Below, one piece after another: positions 14,707 to 26,413 of a stretch of 64,000 bases of DNA. The position numbers were made by a program, and so were the translations under genes. The stretch is from Syngnathus acus. Lineage: Eukaryota > Chordata > Actinopteri > Syngnathiformes > Syngnathidae. The number at the start of each line of letters is the position of its first letter. The first letter of the stretch is position 1. The stretch covers positions 4,032,001-4,096,000 of the forward strand of contig NC_051100.1 in the NCBI RefSeq assembly GCF_901709675.1. Direction: 5' to 3'. Under the pieces are notes generated by a model, which worked only from the letters and a program-made list of their open reading frames with translations, searched no databases and was not told the DNA's origin.

Positions 14707-14918
14707 GGTCGGTCATGCGAGCGTCTTTTATTCGCTTGCGCATAGGAAGCGCCTTGATGAAGTTTGCCCTCAAACTCAATTAAAAGCATAATCATGCCAA
14801 TAGAACAGACACAAGTCCTTGATTATATCAAGGCAGAATTTAATAGACTCCCAGCATGGGTGGGAGTGGTGGCTTGCTGTAATTTGTTACAAGACGCTAC
14901 ATGGAAGAAAGGGAGGTG

Positions 14919-14943
14919 GTGTGTGTGTGTGTGGGGGGGGGGG
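14919..14943. repeat. (GT)n followed by poly-G
   Basis: GT units followed by a run of about 10 G. Confidence 0.85.
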
Positions 14944-15260
14944 ACTCTGACTCAGAATGTTTTTATTTTTTGTGCTCCCGCCAAGCGGCTATCCTCTCCC
15001 TTGAGGTGTTGTTCGACCACTGTAATCACCCCCAGTGTGTGATCTTGCAAGTGTGTCGTATAAATGGCGAGTAGCGTTTGTTGTGTGCTACCACCCTACA
15101 CCCCGGTCCGGTCCATAATATATCAGGGATCTACAGTAAATCCTGCAGGCGTGTGCAGGAGAGCGATTGGAATGGGGAGAGGGAGGGGGGATTTGAAGAC
15201 GGGTGACTTGCTAATGGTGTAAGGAATAAAGCCTGAGAACAACGTGCAAGGAATACACAG

Positions 15261-15280
15261 CACACACACACACACACACA
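15261..15280. repeat. (CA)10 microsatellite
   Basis: Ten CA units. Confidence 0.9.
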
Positions 15281-15831
15281 TGCACGCAAAAAAAGTTGAA
15301 ACTGAAAGGGGGGGGGCATGCACTGTGACCCGCTTGCTTGAGAAGTGGTCAGAAGAGAGTTTGGAGCTAAGGGGCGGGGCTTAAGCTGGAGTTTGATAGG
15401 CCCCTACTTGATGCTATTTAGAGTCATCCGCTGCGCTCACCTGACTCCAAGGTCATCCGAAAGCACATTGGACTTTTCTTTCGAATGTACATTTATCATC
15501 TTTGTTCATCCAGCACCATCTGAGAGTGCTTCCCTCCTGCAGAGATGAGCAAGAACATGTCCTTACTTCCTGGAAGCTGTGCACTCAAATATAAAGTTAA
15601 TACAAAAAAGCAGTCAGAGAATGCATAATTTATTTAGGACAGTTTTAAGTTTGATAACATTATTGGAGATAATTGATGGTGGATTTTCACATTCTGGGAA
15701 GATCTTTGGAGAAATGACCGTTAATCATAAACCCATTTTAAAAATAACACACACAACACAAACTAAACAAATTGAACGTTGGCATTGTTAATATAAGACA
15801 CACTACAGTCCGCCTTTTAAAAGCCGGTCGA

Positions 15832-15834
<3 letters not shown>

Positions 15835-15864
<30 letters not shown>
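15835..15864. repeat. Poly-A run, 30 bp
   Basis: 30 consecutive A. No retroposon body was recognised upstream. Confidence 0.9.
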
Positions 15865-15865
<1 letters not shown>

Positions 15866-16361
15866 CCTTATTGATTGTTCCTGTGTCTTAAAAACCACTG
15901 CGCCACAACATCAATGAAACATTGATGTCATGTTTCTCAGAGAACTTAATAAAAGTAATTAAATATACAGAATGCAGAATGACTCACAGCTATTGGCTGT
16001 TCTTCCTGGGAGGGAGGACTTTTAATTTAAATGTTTGTGTGTGCGCGCATGTGTGTATGCAGCTTCATTTTATTTGTAGGCTGCTACTAAAGGAGGGGAA
16101 AAAAATTGGTCCTTGTGTTAGGCAGCAAAGGCGGGACACAAACAGGTGCCCCTTTCGAGATTGTGCTCAGCTGAAATGAAGCATTTAGCAAATGCTTACC
16201 ATGCCGTGCTGCTCTGACTTTGTTCAGAGTTTATAGGAAGTGCACCGTAGTCTCGTAAAAGTCCAAGGCTGGAAAATTAAAGTAAAATATATCATAAAAA
16301 AGCCATACAAAAAGAAGTTGAACTACAGTTTGAGCATTTAATTCAGTGATTAATTTGTGTA

Positions 16362-16375
16362 CCACTAGGGGGAGC
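16362..16375 (+). promoter_or_regulatory. CTCF-like core motif with one mismatch
   Basis: CCACTAGGGGGAGC, one mismatch to CCASYAGRKGGCRS, same orientation. Weak. Confidence 0.25.
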
Positions 16376-19031
16376 CCGTGTAGCCATAATGATATGCAAG
16401 ATGTTAACAATCTGGATACGAAATGTTTTTTCAAGACCTGAAACATCCTCGATCAATTGAGCCAAGCCTAAAAAGGTTTACGATTGCCTGCAGATGCCAC
16501 AAGATAGCGGTAAAGCACTACATTTAATGCTGTCGGCCTGACTAAATGAAGCCCTTCACCTCACTTCAACTTTCCTTGAATATCAACAGTCATCAAAGTA
16601 TTTGTACAATTTCTTGTGTTCACTTGAAGTAAAAAAAAAAAAAGTGTTGCCTCGTACCGCTGTACATTTCTTCCCCTCATATTATGCAAGACAAAGTGAG
16701 AAAAGTAATTTCACCTCTTCCTTTGTATCTGATATTTTCCGCTAGATTTTGATGGCTCCCGAAAGCAAAGGTGCGCTCTCCTGACTGACAGCATTGCACA
16801 ACGGGAGAATGAGAGCGAGTGAACTGGAAGCAGAAGTGTGATGGAGGGAAGATGGATTCTGTGCTCTCACTGGAAAGCTGTCACAAGTGTCCTCGGCACC
16901 TGTAAATATGTTTCTCACACACATACACAGACACAAGCCCAGACAGGAGTTCCCACCCAAGTGTGTCACTTTTCGATCTCGCCGTGTGAAAGAGCTCAGA
17001 GGACGTTGGAGGAAGCGCCTTTCAAATTAGTCAGAAAGAAAAAGTTTTAAATATAGCCAATCCCGGCAGGAAGGAGAGAAAAGCCTCACCTCACACTTTC
17101 ACTTCCTGTCGCATACACAGGTGAGGTGACGTGACCGCCATCACGTCCGGACTGAACTTACGGAGTCATCCAGAATGTTTCTTTTGACACTTTTTTGTTT
17201 ATTATGTTTATTTCCAATGCGTTTAGCTGCAAACGTCTGCAGATGATTAATTGCGCAACGTCAACGTCTCACTTTGCAGGCAAATGAAATGTGATCTCTT
17301 ATTAGCTGGTGACTTTTCAATTCCAAGCAAGCATGTTGGAGGCATTCAGCCATTGGCCTAGAAAAAAATCAGGAAGCTGCGGGCAAGGAGCGTGCAAATG
17401 GGGGAGAATTTAGTTGGTATGAGAAGTATGACTATAATAATAATCAAAATTAGAGTTTTGTGTTCAAAATACATTTATATTTAACATTTTAACTACAGAG
17501 TGGTGTTTTTGTGCACTTTTCTAAGTGCACAACCACTTTTACAGGTAAAGTTTTTAGCTTGCTGCATCGCTCTGCTAAAGTGCTCATTGGATGTCCTTGA
17601 GTCTACATTAATGGATTTCGCCGGCCGCAAAAAGACTGCCAACGTCCTGTAATAATTTCCTGTGAAATTCACATGTATTAAGGCTAGAATTTAGCGAGGG
17701 AGCGTTATTTTTATTATTCATCTGGAATGTGTAGTAAGTCTGATTTCCGCTCCAGCGTTTTCCAGACTGCGAGCGTAAGAATTCTCAGGACCTGTGGGAA
17801 CCCCATCACAGCATCATATGCGGGTGCCTATTCCGTTTGTAGCTCCTTTGCCGTGCATCTTATTGGAGTGTCTGAAAATAGAGGCGGCTTTATTTTCGGG
17901 GATGAAGGCTGCGTCTCTCCATTAGGAGGAGCCGCATCATGAGCGAGTGCCTGGCGTGTCCTTGGAGGCAGCTGAATGCCAGACGGAACCTGCAGCTTCG
18001 CTCGCAAATGAGACGGCCCCCACTTCACAGGACTAATGGCGCATTTTTTTGTAAAGTCGCCGGAAAAGTCACAAGTACATTGCAGCGGGAAGACGCCCTT
18101 GCGGGGTCAACGCCCGTCGATTCTCTTTAAGATGACGAGCGAGCGCAGCTATGAGTACATTTAATGTTGGTAAATGCTAGCCGTCTATTCATAGCTACCG
18201 CCTGGAGATTGACAGAGCGTGAGAGATGTGGGATTGCGTAACGTGATGTTTGGCAATTATGTTAGTGGTCCAATTACAGGATGCCAGTGAAAAAGAAATA
18301 CAATTCACAAAGACCACCTAAATGTGGCAAGATCGGCCATATTTGCCAATTTCCCGATGAAATGATGCACTTTTGCCCTCTTTACTTCTTCTTTTGACAG
18401 ATTTCAGTCACTACCGAGAAGCTTTAAGTGTCAAGGCAGTGATGAAAGTAACATCAAATTCCTAAGTGGCGTACAGTACATCAAAGAGACGTTCATCGCT
18501 GCAGGGGGTCCTTAGTTTGCGACGGGTTCGTGTCAAAGTCTTGCAGAAGAGGCCACGCTCGGTTAGCTCCAATTTTTCTTTTGCTTGTTTTAAAGAGTAT
18601 ATATATATATATATTTTTTTTTTAACAAATATTTAGGGTAACATGACATTTCGATTGTACTAGCTTGCGCCGTATTCTTTTTTTAATTGTTTTAGATCTG
18701 TGGCAGAAACGTAACAACATTTTGTACGCAAGTCCGAATAAGCCGTCGCTAACTGACACACATGCAGGGGGGAAAAATCATAATTATGGTAAATATTTGG
18801 ATGAAAATACCATTATACAGTAAAACAGTTGTACACCGAGACCATGGAAAATCACGGAGCCCCATGTTGGTACAGGCGTCCCTAATGAAGTGTCTGCGAC
18901 CACACCCAACAAAATAGCCTCGATGGGTTCGCAATGCTAATGCTGACATTTCTATTTTTAATAACCCAAGCACAAAGAATAAAGCATTACTCAAGCATTT
19001 CTATGAAGCGCATCAACCTGACCTTGGCTTT

Positions 19032-19056
19032 AAAAAAAAAAAAAAAAAAAAAAAAA
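19032..19056. repeat. Poly-A run, 25 bp
   Basis: 25 consecutive A. Confidence 0.9.
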
Positions 19057-20572
19057 GCATGTCTGCTCTGCATTGCATTTCTACTCAGGTGCTGAAACAC
19101 CAAAAAAGCTGGCAAACTTTATAATGTCTTCCTCGCATCGCTTTCATCCCGTCCAGTTTTACTACGGGTTTCACGGCATCGCCTGTAAACACGGCAGCTC
19201 GGTTCTCCATACGAGATGTCGGGAGAATATTTGGAGCGTCACTACTAAGCCGATCTCCTCGTCTGCTAGCCGCCACCATTTGTCAACTGCTCTGCATTAA
19301 TGTGAAAGGTGGCATTGGGGCGGAGCCATGTCAGAAAGGATAATGGCACACACAGATGAAGTGATGAGATCCCAACCTGTGTTTTTTTTTTTCTTTCTTA
19401 CCTCGCTCACTTGCACTATATGTTCCTTAAGGAATGATTTCAAGTAGGATAAATGATTAAACCTTCTTTATTTTGCGGCCGATGTTGAAGGCGGAAAAGC
19501 TCTTATCTCTAATTGTGATGCATTTTATTAGCAAGACAAAAAGCACTGCAAAATCAAAAGCAACATTGTGCTCCAATATGACTCAGCTTTTTGGCAGCAA
19601 AACATTTCACGCTAAAGAGCTTATGTTCTAACATTTTAACATTTACAAAGACAAGATTCATTTTAATTGGCTGTCATCATGTGAATGTTTATTTGGGGTG
19701 GAAAACTAAACTTTATCGTGCGAAGCTCTTGCCAATGTTTTGTTTGAAAAATATGGCTACATAATAATCGTAACTAAAATTGCCAATGTATCAATATGAT
19801 CAATGTTAACCACATTTTATTTTCAACAACAAGTTAAGAAGTTAAAGATATCAAAAGAGAATTGAAACTTGCTAACTCAATCGTGTTGCTAAGTGAAAGT
19901 CCACCAAGTGCTCATTGAATGCTAACATTAGCCAAAAATGTCCACGCTGTAAAACCAGCTCACGTATTTTACTGCTTGGAAGTCTCTGAGACCCAATGGT
20001 GTGTCTATTGACTCCAAATTTGGTTGGAATTTCAAATTGTATGATATCAGTGTTTTAAAAAAATCTGACAACTCAAAAAAAAACAAAAAAACAATTGACT
20101 AAAATGTATGCACACTGCCGCTTTTAAATCATGCAATTACATCTCAATGCTGAATGAGTGATTCCGAGGTGTGCTAGCTCGAGCACGGATGTTCTCACTC
20201 CACTCGTGCGTATCTCAGGTATTGGGATTTTTCATTTCTAACCTAAATTATACCCAGTCGGCAATCGCAGGTGGACAATACATCTTCATCTAACACCGTG
20301 GTGATTTGAGACAATATATAATACAATTCTGGACTCCATCTCTCTCTCTCACTCTTTTTTTTTTTGCAATCAAATTTAAGCCCCTCTTTTCTTGAAATAT
20401 CTTCCTCACCCCCGCCCCCCGGCTGTCCTAAAAGCCACGCTGGATTTTTTGGAGCTGTCTCCGACTTCAAAAGGGGTGAGATGGAAGGGTGCAGAAGGAG
20501 TGGTGATACATCAGCTGGCAAAGAAGCGTGTAGAAATGGACTTGAAAGAAGATGGATAGACAAAGAGGTGCG

Positions 20573-20600
20573 AGTGTGTGTGTGTGTGTGTGTGAGAGAG
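20573..20600. repeat. (GT)n(GA)n microsatellite
   Basis: About eleven GT units run into GAGAGAG. Confidence 0.9.
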
Positions 20601-21331
20601 GTAAAAAGGCCGCGGGTAGGGAGCAATCGCCTCCTTAAAAGTGAAGGAGCCGGGATCACGTCACCTTTGGAGGCCTTTCAAAGTGTTCAATAAGACATCT
20701 CAGAAAAAGACGCTGCAGAGAATTCGGAGCTAAGAATCGATTTTTTTTTTTTTTTTTTTTCCCCTCTTTCTGTCAGCGAGCGAGGGAAGCCACAAGGAAT
20801 CACACTGAAAGTCCGAGGAAACCCAATGATGGGGCAAAATCCATAATGGGGGAGGCGTTTCTCCCCCCTCGCTGTTGTCAGTATAAAATATGTCAAGACG
20901 ATAAAGTGATACAAGCGTTTCTTATTTATGATGGTGGGGGGAAAGGGAAGGAAGCCCTTTTTTTTCCCCCCCCATCACTTTTCATTCCCAACACGTTCAC
21001 CTTGCCCTTTTAATTTTCCATGTTGCATTCTAATAAATCTGCCGAACATCATACGAAGGCTAACGGGGAGAAGCATAAAGAGTCCGTGTCATGCCGCTTG
21101 TTAATCTAATCTGCGCCTATCGTTACTTACCATGCGGCCCTCCCTGCAACTCGCGCGCATATATTACTCCCACGTTACGTTCTGACATCCCAAGCAGCAG
21201 CAGCAGCGATGCCCTCGAGATGGAGCGTAGTCATGCAAGACGATGTCTCAATTGTTGCCTGCCTTAATAATCAGACAACTTGTAGATTCAGTCCATGTGG
21301 AACATTGAAAGCTCCATATATACTCCATATA

Positions 21332-21332
<1 letters not shown>

Positions 21333-21369
<37 letters not shown>

Positions 21370-21382
21370 TTATTTATTTATA
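21333..21382. repeat. AT-rich simple repeat with TTTATT
   Basis: (TA)n followed by ttttttatttatttatatttat. On the minus strand it contains AATAAA, which could serve as a polyadenylation signal for the possible minus-strand gene, but simple-sequence origin is enough to explain it. Confidence 0.7.
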
Positions 21383-21480
21383 TTTATATATATGTATGTG
21401 TAAAAAATGCTCAAACTGAAATTCTCTGGCCAACTTAGCCTCAAGATTTAAGGTCTTCTAAATGAATCTTTTGCAACTTG

Positions 21481-21489
21481 GCAGCAACA

Positions 21490-21547
<58 letters not shown>

Positions 21548-21556
21548 TGTTGCTGC
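21481..21556. repeat. Perfect 76-bp palindrome with (AT)24 core
   Basis: Arms GCAGCAACACTAAT (21481-21494) and ATTAGTGTTGCTGC (21543-21556) flank 24 AT units. The whole 76 bp equals its own reverse complement, so it can extrude as a cruciform. Confidence 0.95.
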
Positions 21557-21930
21557 TTGCACTGTCATTGTCTTTGCAAATAAAGTTGTCGCCCAAAGTC
21601 ATTCTTAAAGCTGCATTGTTTCACCTCAACGACGTCCTCTAAATTTCACTCTCCAATATACTAATGGAATTATGCTCAAATCTCCGCTTGCTTTCATTAC
21701 ACTTAAGCGTTTTCTTTAGCAATTCAACACTGGCGTTATCTGCCTAACAATGGCGGAATCCATTCAGTGGAGGGAAAAAAGGCGCTAACATGTCTTTTCC
21801 CTTGAGGGGAAGGAAAGAGAAAAGGCTCCCTCAACTGTTAGCGGAATTACGCTAACAAATTGGATACGGTTCAAGTGAGATTAAAGGTTCATTTATACAA
21901 GTCAAACTAACCTTTGCATAACAATCGAAT

Positions 21931-21944
21931 GTGTGTGTGTGTGT
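21931..21944. repeat. (GT)7 microsatellite
   Basis: Seven GT units between candidate minus-strand exon 22101-22173 and the palindrome. Confidence 0.85.
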
Positions 21945-22100
21945 CCCAGCTTAAACAGTCGGATACGTAGTATCATTTCCCAAAGTGGGTCAGAAAATGT
22001 ACAGTGCTTTCGGAAGCAGATGGCGTTTGCTCTCCGCAGGCGATACATAAACATCATCATTAAGATTTAATGGAGCCGCTTTATGATTATTTCATCGTAC

Positions 22101-22173
22101 CTGTTGGTCTCAATATCAAGCCAGGATGAGGTGAACGAGCACCTTTTCTCTTGTAAAACACTTGCGAACTTAT
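22101..22173 (-). CDS. Possible exon of unrecognised minus-strand gene (third)
   Basis: A 73-nt segment with acceptor aatgttgcgttgcag and donor CAG|GTACGA on the minus strand. Entered in the phase left by the 22469-22597 candidate it reads DKFASVLQEKRCSFTSSWLD then IETN with no stop. The terminal exon is unresolved; the best downstream acceptor (pyrimidine tract, first exon base 21800) would give a stop after five codons. Confidence 0.32.
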
Positions 22174-22468
22174 CTGCAACGCAACATTATTGATAGAGCG
22201 CTTTAAAATACAAATCAAACAGAAAACATAACTAGCACAAACCTTAAGGCAAACTTATAAGTTTGTTTTAAATGCACCAAGTGTAATTCTCGGAGTTGAG
22301 ATTTAGGATGACCAAAAACTGTGATTGACTGCCAAACTGTTCACCATGCAGCACTTGTAACAGTTTTTATTTTTTTACACACAGAAGCAAGCTAACAAGA
22401 CTGTCGACGGGAGCTTTCAGCACCAGTTGCCAACCACTGCGTCCAAGTCCGGACCTGCGTTTTCTCAC

Positions 22469-22597
22469 CTTTGCCGATCAGCGCGGAAACAAGCGTCACC
22501 GGCTCCATCTGGGTCAGTAGTTGAGCAGTGGGATTGTTCTTGTCAAAATGTAACTGATGCCTGTACAATTCTTCCTTGGAGCGGATGATGGACTCGA
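22469..22597 (-). CDS. Possible exon of unrecognised minus-strand gene (middle, best supported)
   Basis: A 129-nt segment bounded on the minus strand by acceptor tttcttacctcag and donor G|GTGAGA. Only one of three frames is open; it reads ESIIRSKEELYRHQLHFDK then LLTQMEPVTLVSALIGK. Composition looks protein-like and GC is higher than in the flanks. I do not recognise the family. A 43-codon frame stays open by chance about one time in eight, so this is suggestive only. Confidence 0.4.
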
Positions 22598-22930
22598 CTG
22601 AGGTAAGAAAATAAATCTCATGAGCTCACTACCCCAAAATATGATTTTTGTCCAAGCTGATGTGCTGAGTCCCTTAAATCGCAGCAATTACTTTAACGTA
22701 AGCGAAGAAAGCCAACATGGCCAAGCTATAAAACTCAGTTCCAAGTTGTCATAAATTAACAGAGGAATCCTTGAGGCAATACGCCGAGGAGCTAATATCA
22801 TAAGGATGAGGTAATATGCTCACCCGAGTATTTGCAATCAAACGTGAAAAGCGGGAGATAAGTTTGTGGCAAAAGCTAGCACGTCACAAATGCCGCGCGG
22901 TCACTAACAGGCCGCACTGAGGACGTTTAC

Positions 22931-22995
22931 GCCGGAATGGCAAACGAACCGAAATGTAGTCCTCCCAAAGAGATTGTAAAAAGACTATTTTTCCA
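22931..22995 (-). CDS. Possible exon of unrecognised minus-strand gene (first of three)
   Basis: On the minus strand an acceptor with pyrimidine tract (cctttttcttattgcaaatggcaag) leads into a 65-nt segment read as GKIVFLQSLWEDYISVRLPF, then donor GTAAAC (below consensus). It leaves phase 1, which fits the entry phase of the next candidate exon at 22469-22597. No family recognised. A 21-codon open stretch is easily open by chance, so support comes only from phase agreement and splice signals. Confidence 0.28.
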
Positions 22996-25900
22996 CTTGC
23001 CATTTGCAATAAGAAAAAGGACATTAGTCCTTTTTAACAGCGCCGGTATCGCCATCGAAGCAAGCGCACCTCGCTGTTCATACCCCCCCCCCGTACGCTA
23101 GCGCGGGCTGTCGGATGATGGCCATTACGGCTGGTGCTCGTGCCTCCACCGGGATCGCTCAAGTGTTGCGACTAACAAGCTCGGCAAGGCAGACAGCAGA
23201 TGCACAAATGGGATTTTTGTCCGGAAAGCTTTCGAGTTTGCTTCACAAGAGACGCGGGCGGCCCGCCTGAGTTATGCGCCACCAGAATGAGATGATTGCA
23301 TCTGATAATCTTGCTAATGATCTACACCGGAGAGAGGAGCACATAAAAAAAATATGGAGAGCCAACCACACTGCCTGATGCACTTTCATTTTTTTTTTTT
23401 TAAGTATGTACTCCACCCTGGAAGATGTGCGATATTCCTTGTTATCAACATCAATCCACCAGGAGATATCGCAGCATTCCTAAACAGACTTTTATATCTT
23501 TCATACACAAGCGCAGTCAGTACTTTACTGCCTTTCCCTCTCTCGCTTGCTTCCAAAGTTGAATTCCGGCTTTTACAACATGATTCCAAGCAGTCTAGTT
23601 CAGTTCACGTCACCATGGGAAGGCTCAGTAGAGTGAAAATCTGATCCGGCTTTGGTGAGTCACCAACCTCAAAAGACTTTTTTGTAGTCGAAAGTCGAGT
23701 CAAAGTCGATTAATCGTGACTTTTTTTTCCAGCGCGGTACCTGTCGCCAACATTTTTAGGACTGGATTCAGTGATGGACCAGCATAAAAACCAAATGGTT
23801 CAAAATACAACTTAGTATGACTGTCACTGCGCATGTTTGTCTCCTCAACAAGTCGGATGGTTTCATTTTGGATTCTGTTAAACCTCTAGCAAGTATTGGA
23901 ACCATCACAGGACAATTAAAAAGCGGCAAATTCCACACACTGAAACTGACGTGAGGCATATTGCCGTCTCCTCGCACATTTTAGGTAAGAGACGGATGGA
24001 AGAGGCTCGTCTTCCTTTTGCCAGCTTGCCGCCGTTTTATTTGGGAGCAAGCCACTTCATCTTTGCAGCATAATGAGTAAACAGAGAGCGATCAGTCCAA
24101 TTACCCCCTCATTGGCGAGGCGTTCCGGCGAGGGGCGGCCTGCGGAGAGACTGAGCTGTCCGCCGTGTGGCCGAGGTCCATCAGTCGCACCTGCTGCCCG
24201 CAGCCTTCGCTTTGGATGAATCTCAATTTCTTTCTACAGAAAGGGACTCCCGCAAACACAAGAAAAATGGTGACCGAGATATGATCCCGGCAGGAAGGAC
24301 AACGGCAGACGGCGCTTTTTCAGTTAACTTGACTTTCTCTGTCGCCTGCAAGATTAAAAGGTGACAACCTCGTGTCAGCACGTCGAGCTGTTTTGGACTG
24401 TGAGATTTGAAGGACTGTGAATGTTCTTTTTTTTGTTTTTCTTTTCTTAGTGCTCGGAAGGTTTTTGCTATTTCCAACCCAGAGTTCATTAACCGGGCAG
24501 TACAAAGGAGCCTCGGAGCAATTGAATGTAATTAAGACTTTTTACAGTACCCCAACCTCCACTCAAACAAAGCACAATTGCACCACTGTTAAATGACCAG
24601 CATGAGAAGTTGCCAAAATCAAAGAAGCACACACAGAAATTTGTCTTGTTGATTGTCACAATGGGAATGAAGAAACTATTCTAAAATGGAAACCTCAGAA
24701 TCTGGGTATGTCTAGTTTGCAGGTAGGGAAACCTTTAACATTTTTTTTTAAAGTCATACTTTGTAAACCACAATTCACTCTAAAGTAGTTACCAACTGAC
24801 AAAAATGTATAATTATGAAACAATTCCAAAATATACGTATGCCCCACTAGCACGCTCTGATTGGTGGAGACTCACCTGGTGACTTGTCTAGAGCATAACA
24901 CCAGGAAGTGGACCTTCAAAATCTGTTTGGATGTCTGGACCATTTTCAGGTAAGCCACAATAAAACTATTAATAGTGTTGCACTTATTAAGTGAACCTTT
25001 GCTTTACTTTATTTCAATAATGCATGAATGCAATTTCCATTTTGAATTGAATTGTATAACAGCTCCCTGTAAAATGCCATTGGGTGGTGGTGATTTGAAT
25101 TCCCTCTTACTGCACATGTGCAAGAGAGAGGATTGAAGTCTCTGGTCTGAGGGTGCCGGGTTCATAGCTGTCCAATTTACATGAACTTCTTGTTTGTCTT
25201 GTGTGTCCTGGACTGTTTACACGCGGGGAGCAATCTACTAATTTTTTGACCGAGCTCTTGTACATGATCTCATTAGATTGCGCTGTACTTAATCAAGTGC
25301 CCGGTGAGGGGAGAATGTGTTGTGTTCATTTGATGAACGTGACTCCTTGGCTGGAGCCTCTTCGGTCACGGCGCGACATTGACTTTACGTCTCAATGTGT
25401 GTAACTCGCTGTTGCGTTATAGAATTACAAACGGTTACATTTGTCATGGTGTTGTTGGTGCTTGTTATCCTTGAAGCACACGCGTTTATATCTCACGGGT
25501 GGCTGACGCAAACATGTTTTCATTTCCATGAAGTAACCGCAGGTTCGTAGAATAAGATCCGACCCTTTTAGTGACCTTTCCGTTCCATTAGGGAGAACGA
25601 CATTTTGAACATTTTGACTTGTATACAGGTAATTGTGTCTCTTAAGTGCCTGCCCACCAATTCAAGATCTGCCATTTTGTGTTATGCAAAAGGCAAAAGC
25701 TAAGCAGAGCTGCAAGCTTATTGTTTTCTTCATTAGTGTAAAATTCACATCCTGAGAGGAAAAAAACAAAGGCTTTTGGTACCCACTGTAGATAAAAACA
25801 ACTAAATTGTTTTTGAAATTATTTTCTATTGCTTACTCCAATTTCCCAATGTCAATTACAGTAGTCCTCTAAAATAGCACTCTGAAATCACTCTGCCAGC

Positions 25901-26108
25901 CCCTCCCCTATTGGATGCGCCTTCTGACGTCACCGCGACGCCATTGTCGAATAAATACGATCAAATTTGCCCCAATTGTCACTTTAGTGATGAAGTGTTG
26001 CCTTCACAAGCAAAATTACAACCGATGCTTTTACGGTGTTTGCGAGTGCTGTGGTTACTGTTCGAAAAAAGTCAGATCGGGGTTCAAAACAGCTCTCTGA
26101 TCACCATG
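22996..26108. other. Region between the candidate minus-strand exons and the hAT element
   Basis: May hold further 5' exons of the possible minus-strand gene. A 67-codon ATG frame on the minus strand at 23386-23589 and a spliceable-looking minus segment near 24871-24917 (acceptor aaacag, donor CAG|GTGAGT) were seen but could not be joined in phase. Confidence 0.3.
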
Positions 26109-26116
26109 GTGGAACA
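26109..26116. repeat. Target-site duplication, left copy
   Basis: GTGGAACA, identical to 26406-26413 on the other side of the element. Confidence 0.85.
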
Positions 26117-26405
26117 CAGAGGCGTAGCCAAGCCGGGGCGAGCCGGGGCGGCGCCCCGGTTAGGACTCCCTGCGCCCCGGTTGAAAAAAATCGAGCTTTT
26201 TCGATTCTTCATTTTCATGCCGTTTTTTTCTTTCGGTCTTGCGCGAATGTGCTTGCGCTATTCTATGTGCGCGATGTTATCCATTCACCGTTTGCCTCCC
26301 GGACCCGGATGTTGTTTTAGCGATCAGCGAACGGCGTGGGTGATGTTCGATTTTTTTTCCTGTGGGCGCGCGCCCCTACTGGAAAAATTCCTGGCTACGC
26401 CTCTG
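26117..26405. mobile_element. Non-autonomous hAT-type miniature element (MITE), 289 bp
   Basis: Perfect 14-bp terminal inverted repeats CAGAGGCGTAGCCA (26117-26130) and TGGCTACGCCTCTG (26392-26405), flanked by a perfect 8-bp target duplication GTGGAACA at 26109-26116 and 26406-26413. Eight-base duplications and CAGAGG-type ends are typical of hAT transposons. There is no transposase. The interior has a GC-rich palindromic portion. It lies about 0.84 kb upstream of the sorcs3 start codon. Confidence 0.88.
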
Positions 26406-26413
26406 GTGGAACA
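26406..26413. repeat. Target-site duplication, right copy
   Basis: GTGGAACA, identical to 26109-26116. Confidence 0.85.

Larger units (their letters stand above)
10276..21332. other. Non-coding upstream DNA, second part
   Basis: No gene recognised apart from the repeats listed separately. Short frames at 17.7-18.1, 19.1 and 20.2-20.7 kb have biased or low-complexity products and no splice support. Confidence 0.55.

Noticed and set aside
20243-20659. 138-codon minus-strand open frame
   Set aside because: The product comes largely from a GT/GA microsatellite and serine/leucine-rich low-complexity sequence, with no family match.
21124-21210. Minus-strand ATG frame ending at a strong GTAAGT donor
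   Set aside because: Only about 19 codons; it lies downstream of the likely end of the candidate minus-strand gene and has no partner exon.
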